Shown here piece after piece: positions 57,555 to 64,000 of a stretch of DNA of 64,000 bases. Source of the DNA: Thiogranum sp. (GTDB lineage Bacteria; Pseudomonadota; Gammaproteobacteria; DSM-19610); assembly GCA_024102665.1 (NCBI GenBank), contig JAGFJP010000061.1:1-64000 (forward strand), given 5' to 3'. Position numbers and translations under genes: made by a program. The notes below the pieces were generated by a model. The model made no database searches, was not told the origin of the DNA, and was given only the letters and a program-made list of their open reading frames with translations. Numbering within the stretch: the stretch's first letter is position 1; the number at the start of each line of letters is the position of its first letter.

Positions 57555-58268
57555 ATGAATGATCTACGAACAGCTCTGACCATCGTGCTTGCCAGCCTGG
57601 TGCTGCTGGTGACTGGTTGCGCCACGACACCGCGGCCTCACGACACCTATCGCCCCACAATGCCGCCTGCTGATGTTTCCGCAGAACTCGCCAATGGTTC
57701 GATTTATCAGGCGCATGGTGACGTGCGCCTGTTCGAGGACGTAAAAGCACGCCGCATCGGGGATGTCATCACTGTAGTTCTTAAGGAAAGCACCTCGGCC
57801 TCAAAGTCAGCGAAGACCACGGCTGACAAGAATCAGGAAACTGCTATCGCCAGTCCTACCATTCTTGGCGCCATACCGACTTTCAACGCACCGGGTCTGA
57901 TTCCGCTGGACAGCAATCGCAACAATACCCTTGAGGCGAATTTGAGCGGGACACGGGCTTTCGAAGGAGAAGCGGATTCCAGTCAGAGCAACAGCCTTAG
58001 CGGCAGCATCACTGTAACAATTGCTGATGTACTGCCCAACGGCAATCTGGTTGTGCGGGGGGAAAAATGGCTGACCCTCAACCAGGGCGAGGAGTTTATC
58101 CAGATATCGGGCATGGTGCGACCACAAGACATCAGCACCGCGAACACCATTGCATCTACACAGATCGCCGATGCTCGCATTACATACAGCGGAAAGGGCT
58201 TTCTTTCGGAATCGAACCAGATGGGCTGGCTGGCGCGCTTTTTCAACCATCCGGTATGGCCATTCTAG
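57555..58268 (+). CDS. flgH: Flagellar L-ring protein FlgH
   Basis: 237 residues. Lipoprotein signal peptide with lipobox LVTGC at about residue 20. Core motifs [52 protein letters not shown] in pieces and [26 protein letters not shown] in pieces. Forms the L ring in the outer membrane. Confidence 0.95.
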   Translation: MNDLRTALTIVLASLVLLVTGCATTPRPHDTYRPTMPPADVSAELANGSIYQAHGDVRLFEDVKARRIGDVITVVLKESTSASKSAKTTADKNQETAIASPTILGAIPTFNAPGLIPLDSNRNNTLEANLSGTRAFEGEADSSQSNSLSGSITVTIADVLPNGNLVVRGEKWLTLNQGEEFIQISGMVRPQDISTANTIASTQIADARITYSGKGFLSESNQMGWLARFFNHPVWPF

Positions 58269-58287
58269 AAAAAAGGATCAGCAAATC

Positions 58288-59388
58288 ATGATGCGTAAAC
58301 TGCTAGCCGTTCTGGTACTTCTCGCTTTCGCCAACACAGCCTGGGCGGAACGCATCAAGGATCTCGCGCATCTGGCGGGTGTTCGGGATAACCAGCTCGT
58401 GGGTTACGGGCTGGTTGTGGGTCTGGATGGAAGCGGCGATCAAACCAGTCAGACGCCGTTCACCGTGCAGAGCCTGAAAAATATGTTACAGCAGTTTGGC
58501 ATTACACTGCCGCCTGGAACCAATCCGCAGTTGAAGAACGTCGCTGCAGTGGCAGTACATGCCAGTCTGCCCGCATTCGCCAAGGTAGGACAAACCATCG
58601 ATGTAACGGTGTCATCGATCGGTAACGCGAAAAGTCTGCGTGGCGGAACCCTGCTCATGGTGCCGCTCAAGGGTGCGGACGGTCGGGTTTACGCCATTGC
58701 ACAGGGCGACTTGCTGGTCAGCGGCCTGAATGCTTCGGGAAGTGACGGATCAAGTATCACGGTGAATGTACCGAGCGTGGGCAGCATTCCCAATGGCGCC
58801 ACCGTCGAAAGAACCGTGCAAAACCCTTTCCATGACGGCGATTACATTACGTTTAATCTGAATCGCTCGGATTTTACCACGGCGAACCGGCTGGCAGAGG
58901 CGATCAACGAAACTGTTGGTTCAGGGATCGCGCAGCCGGTCGATTCCGTTTCGATTCGCGTGAGCGCGCCGCACGATCCTGCGCAAAGGGTGGCATTTGC
59001 ATCACTGGTGGAAAATATTGCCGTGGAACCCGGTGAATCCGCGGCAAGGGTAATCGTTAATTCCAGAACCGGTACGGTGGTCATTGGAGCCAAGGTCAAG
59101 ATACTGCCTGCGGCGGTGTCGCACGGGTCGCTGGTGGTGACCATCACCGAGGACACGCAAGTCAGCCAGCCTGGCGCATTCTCCAGTGGCCGGACGGCTG
59201 TCACCCCACAAAGTGATATCGACGTTGGTGTCGCTGGCAACAGGATGTTCTTGCTTGATTCGGGCATTACCTTGCAGGAGGTCGTAGACGCGGTGAATCG
59301 CGTGGGCGCAACACCCGGAGATCTGGTGGCGATACTTCAGGCGCTGAAGCAGGCAGGTGCGTTGCGTGCCGAGCTGATGGTTATTTGA
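58288..59388 (+). CDS. flgI: Flagellar P-ring protein FlgI
   Basis: 366 residues from the first of two adjacent ATGs at 58288, with AAAAGGA upstream; the open frame from 58150 overlaps flgH. Signal peptide to about residue 20 (AWA). Core begins [32 protein letters not shown] and includes [18 protein letters not shown] ring subunit in the periplasm, chaperoned by FlgA. Confidence 0.95.
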   Translation: MMRKLLAVLVLLAFANTAWAERIKDLAHLAGVRDNQLVGYGLVVGLDGSGDQTSQTPFTVQSLKNMLQQFGITLPPGTNPQLKNVAAVAVHASLPAFAKVGQTIDVTVSSIGNAKSLRGGTLLMVPLKGADGRVYAIAQGDLLVSGLNASGSDGSSITVNVPSVGSIPNGATVERTVQNPFHDGDYITFNLNRSDFTTANRLAEAINETVGSGIAQPVDSVSIRVSAPHDPAQRVAFASLVENIAVEPGESAARVIVNSRTGTVVIGAKVKILPAAVSHGSLVVTITEDTQVSQPGAFSSGRTAVTPQSDIDVGVAGNRMFLLDSGITLQEVVDAVNRVGATPGDLVAILQALKQAGALRAELMVI

Positions 59389-59403
59389 TCGACTGGATAA
59401 GTC

Positions 59404-60342
59404 ATGACAGCATCCTTGTCAAAAACCGATGTTTACACTGACTTCCAGGGGTTGTCAGCGCTGCGCACACAAGCCCGGGGTGGTCGGGAAGAAACCCTCC
59501 GTGAAGTGGCGGGGCAATTCGAGGCGTTGTTCATTCAAATGATGCTGAAGAGCATGCGCGACGCGAGTCTCGGCGAAGGTTTGCTGGACAACGACCAAAC
59601 CCAGACTTACCAGGCGATGTTTGACAAGCAGATCGCCATAGATATGAGTTCAGGACGTGGTATCGGTCTTTCTGAAATGATCGTTCGCCAGCTGGGCGGG
59701 GCCGGTATAGAGACGCGGGCGGCTGATGCCCGACAGGCATCGCCGAACGACATACCGCAGGCGAGGGCGCAACAGTCGCTATCCACTGTGCCGGTCGCTG
59801 ATGAAAAGTCGGTCAAGCCGGCAGTTGGCTGGAAACCTGATACACCTGAAGCATTCGTAACACATCTGTGGCCGCACGCCAAACGCACCGCCGATCAATT
59901 GGGGGTAAAGCCGGAAGCCTTGCTGGCTCAGGCGGCGCTGGAGACCGGCTGGGGAAGGCACATGATCATCGGCAGCGACGGTCGCAACAGCAATAATTTG
60001 TTCGGGATCAAGGCCGACTCACGCTGGAAAGGCGGTCGCGTGGCAACCGAGACGATCGAATATCGCGATGGTCTGGTGCGGAAGGAAAGGGCGCATTTTC
60101 GCGCCTACGCCTCAGTGGCAGAAAGCTTCAGCGATTATGCTGAATTCCTCACTGGCAATCCACGGTACAGAAAAGCGCTCGACTCGGGAGCTGATGCGCG
60201 CGAATTCACCCGTGCTCTTGCGGCAGCCGGCTATGCTACAGACCCCGAATATTCCGCCAAGATCGACCAGATCATGGGCAGCAACCGGTTCCGAGACGCG
60301 CTGGGTGAAATCAAGGAACCCGGCCTTGCGCCGTTAAGCTGA
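59404..60342 (+). CDS. flgJ: Flagellar rod assembly protein/muramidase FlgJ
   Basis: 312 residues. The N-terminal rod-binding domain (about 30-100) has REVAGQFEALFIQMMLKSMRDASLGEGLL in pieces. The C-terminal glucosaminidase domain (about 145-300) has PEALLAQAALETGWGRHMI with the catalytic Glu and NSNNLFGIKADSRWKG. A bifunctional FlgJ as in E. coli, digesting peptidoglycan for rod passage. Confidence 0.95.
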   Translation: MTASLSKTDVYTDFQGLSALRTQARGGREETLREVAGQFEALFIQMMLKSMRDASLGEGLLDNDQTQTYQAMFDKQIAIDMSSGRGIGLSEMIVRQLGGAGIETRAADARQASPNDIPQARAQQSLSTVPVADEKSVKPAVGWKPDTPEAFVTHLWPHAKRTADQLGVKPEALLAQAALETGWGRHMIIGSDGRNSNNLFGIKADSRWKGGRVATETIEYRDGLVRKERAHFRAYASVAESFSDYAEFLTGNPRYRKALDSGADAREFTRALAAAGYATDPEYSAKIDQIMGSNRFRDALGEIKEPGLAPLS

Positions 60343-60405
60343 GAGGCGAGGTAGCAGTATGCAAGTATCCGGTTTGATCGTATTGCGAACAGAGGAGACC
60401 GCGCC

Positions 60406-62055
60406 GTGGCAGTAGGTATCCTGGGTACGGCCGTTTCCGGTCTGCAGGCCTTCCAACGTGGTATTTCGGTTGCCGGGCATAATATCAGCAATGCGAATAC
60501 CGACGGCTATTCCCGTCAACGCGTCGAACTCGGCACCCGGCCTCCCGGTTTCACCGGTGCCGGTTTCGTCGGTAATGGCGTGCAGATCGACAACATCCAG
60601 CGCATGTTCGATGAATTCGCAGTGACGAATTTGCGCAATACCACGAGCTCCAGTAGCCAGTATGACACGCTTGCGCTGTTTTCAGGGCGCATCTCGAACC
60701 TGCTCAGCGATGAGCATGCCGGGCTCAATGGCGGACTGGAGAACTTTTTCAATGCTGTTCAGAATGTGGCGGACGATCCTTCCTCGATGCCCGCCAGGCA
60801 ACTGATGCTGGCCGAGAGTGAATCCCTGACTGGGCGGTTCCGGAACCTCGATGCGCAGCTCGATTCGATGACCGGTGAGATAAACAGTGGCCTTGGCAAT
60901 ATTGTTTCCGAGATCAACGGTCTGAGCAACCAGATAGCGGACATAAACAAAAGCATCGTCGATGTCAGCAACCAGAGTAACAGCGAGCGTCCGAACGATC
61001 TGCTTGACAGGCGCGATCAACTGATAGCTCGCTTGTCCGAGCTGGTGTCGGTGCGCACGATTGAACAGGACAATGGCGCAGTTAATGTGTTTGTCGGAAC
61101 AGGGCAGTCACTGGTTACCGGGTTTCTGTCTTCGCAACTCTCGACAGCTCCCAACAATTTCGATGCAAGCAGGCTGGAGATCGCCATCAACAATGGTCCC
61201 ATCGCCGCTGTCATTACCGGCAACCTGACCGGGGGCAAGCTTGGTGCCACGCTCGACTTTCGTGACCAGATGCTTGACCCGGTGAAGAACGCACTCGGGC
61301 GAATCGCGGTCGCTCTGGGAACGGAGTTCAATCGCCAGCATAGCCTCGGAATGGACCTGGATGGAGCCAACGGCGCTGACTTCTTTGCCATTACCGCGCC
61401 GGTCGTCGCGGCGAACGTGAACAATGCAGGTGCGGCCGTCATTACAGCCAGCTTTGACAATGCGAACATCGATGACCTGACAACCGAGAACTACATCCTG
61501 GCCTACGACGGTGTCGCCTGGTCACTGAGCCATGCAAGCGATGGGCAGGCGGTAGCCATGTCGGGCGCAGGGCCTTACTTCGCGGACGGGATCCGGATCG
61601 ATATCGCCGGCGGTGCCGCCGCGGGTGACCGCTTCCTGATTCAACCCACTGAATCGGGCGCGGCGGGTATCTCTACGCTGATCAGCAATGCCCGTGAGAT
61701 TGCTGCGGCGGCTCCCGCTGCCGGTCCGGCTCCGGGTGACAACCGCAATGCCTTGTTATTGGCGGATTTGCAGAACTCGCAGAGCATGGAGGGAGGGACG
61801 ACCAACTTCCAGGGTGCCTACGCTCAATTGGTCGGAAAGCTCGGAACCCAAACCCGTTCTGCGCAGATCAACGCGGAGGCCCAGGCAGCATTGCTGAGCC
61901 AGGCGCAGGCAACACGCGATACCATTTCGGGCGTCAATCTCGATGAGGAAGCCGCCGATTTGCTGCGCTTTCAGCAGGCCTATCAAGCGATTGCCCAGGT
62001 TATTTCTGTCGCGGATTCGACCTTCCAGACTCTTCTGAGCGCGGTGCGGAGATAG
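60406..62055 (+). CDS. flgK: Flagellar hook-filament junction protein FlgK
   Basis: 549 residues from the GTG at 60406 behind AGAGGAGA. N-terminal VSGLQAFQRGISVAGHNISNANTDGYSRQRVELGTR in pieces; C-terminal GVNLDEEAADLLRFQQAYQAIAQVISVADSTFQTLLSAV in pieces. First hook-associated protein; FlgN substrate. I see no clear sigma-28 promoter in the 63 bp before it. Confidence 0.95.
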   Translation: MAVGILGTAVSGLQAFQRGISVAGHNISNANTDGYSRQRVELGTRPPGFTGAGFVGNGVQIDNIQRMFDEFAVTNLRNTTSSSSQYDTLALFSGRISNLLSDEHAGLNGGLENFFNAVQNVADDPSSMPARQLMLAESESLTGRFRNLDAQLDSMTGEINSGLGNIVSEINGLSNQIADINKSIVDVSNQSNSERPNDLLDRRDQLIARLSELVSVRTIEQDNGAVNVFVGTGQSLVTGFLSSQLSTAPNNFDASRLEIAINNGPIAAVITGNLTGGKLGATLDFRDQMLDPVKNALGRIAVALGTEFNRQHSLGMDLDGANGADFFAITAPVVAANVNNAGAAVITASFDNANIDDLTTENYILAYDGVAWSLSHASDGQAVAMSGAGPYFADGIRIDIAGGAAAGDRFLIQPTESGAAGISTLISNAREIAAAAPAAGPAPGDNRNALLLADLQNSQSMEGGTTNFQGAYAQLVGKLGTQTRSAQINAEAQAALLSQAQATRDTISGVNLDEEAADLLRFQQAYQAIAQVISVADSTFQTLLSAVRR

Positions 62056-62057
62056 TC

Positions 62058-62960
62058 GTGAGAATAAGCAGCCTGCAATTGTTTCGCCAGGGCATAAACG
62101 CCATCCTTGACCAGCAGACACGGCTTGCGGAAACGCAGAACCAGCTTTCTACCGGCAAGCGCATCGTGAGTCCGGCTGATGATCCCACCGGTGCAGCTCA
62201 ACTGGTAGGGCTCTCGGAAACGGCACGGCTGACGGAACAATACCAACGCAATGGAGAACAGGCGAGGGTACGACTCGAGCTCGAAGATCTCACGCTGAGC
62301 GCGGTCGGCGACAGTTTGCAGCGGGTCAGGGAACTTGCTGTCAGAGGCCTGAACGATACCAATGGTGCAGAGGAACGGACGGCGATAGCGCAAGAAGTTC
62401 GCCAGCTCCTGGATGAGATGATCGGTCTCGCCAATCGCAAGGACGGCACCGGTAACTATATGTTTGCCGGGTTTCAGGTGAACACCGAGCCATTTACCGA
62501 CAACGGAGCCGGCACCTTTGTATATGCAGGCGATAGCGGCCAGCGGCAGATTCAGATCGCATCAGGCCGTCAGGTGCGCGACGGGGATTCCGGTCAGGCT
62601 GTGTTCCTGGATATTCCGCGAACGTCAGGTGGAACAGAAAATGTTTTCACCACATTGTATACCCTGGCCACCGATCTGGAGGCGAACGCTCCGAACGGAA
62701 ACAGCCTCAACCAGCTGGACAATGCAATAAATCATGTGCTGGAAATACGCGCTACGGTTGGTGCGCGCCTTAACGCTGTTGATAGCCAGAACGCTATTAA
62801 CGAATCTTTTCTGCTTCAACTCGAACAAACGCGATCCGCGATAGAAGATCTCGACTATGCCGAGGCCGCGAGCAGGCTGAGCCGGGAAAGCATCACTTTG
62901 CAGGCGGCGCAGCAGGCATTTGTGAAGGTTCAGAATCTGAATCTGTTTAATTTCCTCTAG
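62058..62960 (+). CDS. flgL: Flagellar hook-filament junction protein FlgL
   Basis: 300 residues from a GTG two bases after flgK stop. Flagellin-like N-terminus (QNQLSTGKRIVSPADDPTGAAQLV) and C-terminus (DLDYAEAASRLSRESITLQAAQQAFVKVQNLNLFNFL in pieces). Links FlgK to the filament; FlgN substrate. Last flagellar gene in the window; flagellin is not present. Confidence 0.94.
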   Translation: MRISSLQLFRQGINAILDQQTRLAETQNQLSTGKRIVSPADDPTGAAQLVGLSETARLTEQYQRNGEQARVRLELEDLTLSAVGDSLQRVRELAVRGLNDTNGAEERTAIAQEVRQLLDEMIGLANRKDGTGNYMFAGFQVNTEPFTDNGAGTFVYAGDSGQRQIQIASGRQVRDGDSGQAVFLDIPRTSGGTENVFTTLYTLATDLEANAPNGNSLNQLDNAINHVLEIRATVGARLNAVDSQNAINESFLLQLEQTRSAIEDLDYAEAASRLSRESITLQAAQQAFVKVQNLNLFNFL

Positions 62961-63020
62961 ACAACATGCGTTTTCCGCGTTTATTGCAGAATCGTCCTTA
63001 GACCCGATACTAACTCAAGC

Positions 63021-64000
63021 TCACAGCCAGTCCGATAACTGTACACCGACTCCCAGGCTGTTCACTTTATTGTCGTAATCAATCAGGCTTTCTCCATAGC
63101 CATAAAACCACTGTACGTACGCCCGCCACTTGTTATGCACAGGCATACTCCAGTCCAGTCTGATGGCGCCGCGGTTGTCTTTTTGCAGGTTGTTCCGGAA
63201 GAACAATCCATACGAGTTCTTGTTGTGCTTATAGACTCCCTGGAATTCGAAATGACCAAGATAGTCCTCGATATCCGGGTTGTCGTCATCGCTTTTCTGC
63301 TCGGGAATGCGGTACCAGGGCTTGATGCCAAAATAAAAGTCATTCACCTCGAAAACAAACGAGGCATACAGGCGGTTCCAGCTTCTGGATAACAGTCCGC
63401 CCCGACCATTGGACTGATGGCTTATGCCAAAATTGATGAGCCGGTTTTTCAAACCAAACAGACTCCAGTCGGTGTTCAGTGCGAACCAGGCTTCCGGCTC
63501 ATGATTGGTTTCCCGGAAGGGCCGCGAATCCCTGTCGTCAAACACTTGCCAGAAGGAGCGATTGGTATACGCGAAAAAAAGCGCGCCTCTGTCATTGAAA
63601 AGATTCCTGGCGATGGAAAACTTGTAGCTGAGCTGGAATTTGACTTCCTGATCCTGAAAATTGACGTCTTCGTTGAACTGTTGCTCGAAACCTTCTTCGG
63701 CGTAACTGTCAAAATTATGAGCAGCAATAATGTAGTTTGGCCGGTGCGGGGTCAAAACGAAGGGTACGATACTGGTGGCGCCCTCCACGGCGAGTCGGCG
63801 CTCCAGAGCGGATTCATGCACGTCAGTTCCGGGTTCAGCGAGGACAGGTTCTGATACTTCCATATGCGGAAGGCAGGTCTCGCGGATTTGTGCGACGGTT
63901 ACATCATCAGCACCACTCGCAACCAGCTCCAGGACACACTGCTCATAGCGGCTGGATGGTTCGGAATTTGCGGAATCGGTCAGCGTGACCAGCAATAACA
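63021..64000 (-). CDS. pldA: Outer-membrane phospholipase A (5' end outside window)
   Basis: At least 326 codons; the reading frame remains open to the window edge, reading into what looks like the end of a signal peptide (LLLVTLTDSANS), so the start lies beyond 64000. The barrel part contains the OMPLA active-site sequence SHQSNGRGG with the His and Ser of the catalytic triad, and SRSWNRLYASF with the triad Asn expected just after. C-terminal strand ends SLGVGVQLSDWL. Hydrolyses outer-membrane phospholipids on membrane disturbance. Convergent with flgL, 60 bp away. Confidence 0.93.
   Translation of the reverse strand, partial: LLLVTLTDSANSEPSSRYEQCVLELVASGADDVTVAQIRETCLPHMEVSEPVLAEPGTDVHESALERRLAVEGATSIVPFVLTPHRPNYIIAAHNFDSYAEEGFEQQFNEDVNFQDQEVKFQLSYKFSIARNLFNDRGALFFAYTNRSFWQVFDDRDSRPFRETNHEPEAWFALNTDWSLFGLKNRLINFGISHQSNGRGGLLSRSWNRLYASFVFEVNDFYFGIKPWYRIPEQKSDDDNPDIEDYLGHFEFQGVYKHNKNSYGLFFRNNLQKDNRGAIRLDWSMPVHNKWRAYVQWFYGYGESLIDYDNKVNSLGVGVQLSDWL

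Overview
The window is a GC-rich chromosomal segment that looks gammaproteobacterial. The flagellar block has the gene order flgN-flgM-flgA on one strand and cheV-cheR-flgBCDEFGHIJKL on the other, with sigma-54 and sigma-28 type promoters as in Pseudomonas and Vibrio. It also carries PldA, SthA, PpsR/PpsA, a RelA-type (p)ppGpp enzyme and a PuuR-type polyamine regulon. I cannot name the genus from the sequence alone.

Layout. 1-4044: a tail-less GroEL, a CBS-pair protein, RNA 3'-phosphate cyclase and a DUF1624-like membrane acyltransferase. 4274-5008: a TorF-type porin. 5036-8527: an AT-richer block bounded by a pair of inverted repeats of about 41 bp. It holds an orphan VPLPA-CTERM secreted protein, a DUF192-like secreted protein and a zinc-ribbon transposase-like gene with its own inward promoter, and may be a mobile element. 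8568-27311: a large polyamine/omega-amino-acid catabolism island (MmsA, Ald, beta-alanine aminotransferase, PuuR, PuuC, an SDR, AguB, PuuB, two PuuA-like ligases, PuuD, SpuC and the PotFGHI transporter). Putrescine can be imported, glutamylated or transaminated and oxidised. Malonate semialdehyde from beta-alanine would go to MmsA, and alanine made by the transaminases would be recycled by Ald. 27409-30676: PpsR and PEP synthase. 30736-33648: an MCE/Mla-type lipid transporter whose permease carries a fused STAS-like domain.

33659-44977: a DUF1631 protein on the minus strand and an HDOD protein, then a tight, mostly overlapping plus-strand run: HDOD-SpoIIE phosphatase, RsbW-like kinase, RsbV-like STAS protein, MlaE-like permease, ATPase, MCE protein, lipoprotein, then a RelA-type enzyme. 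A complete partner-switching module therefore sits in one operon with a lipid transporter that otherwise lacks a STAS subunit. I consider this the most interesting candidate for an undescribed system. 44992-47180: tRNA-Arg(CCT), a small conserved-looking protein, SthA and tRNA-Ala(CGC). 47546-49251: an alpha/beta-hydrolase lipoprotein and a YcgR/PilZ protein. 49357-62960: flagellar rod, hook and hook-filament genes with FlgM/FlgN/FlgA, CheV and CheR. 63021-end: outer-membrane phospholipase A, cut by the window edge.

Most genes are intact and ordinary. Long antisense reading frames on the reverse of the GC-rich genes were treated as shadows. Start codons were moved where ribosome-binding sites, overlaps or promoters supported it.
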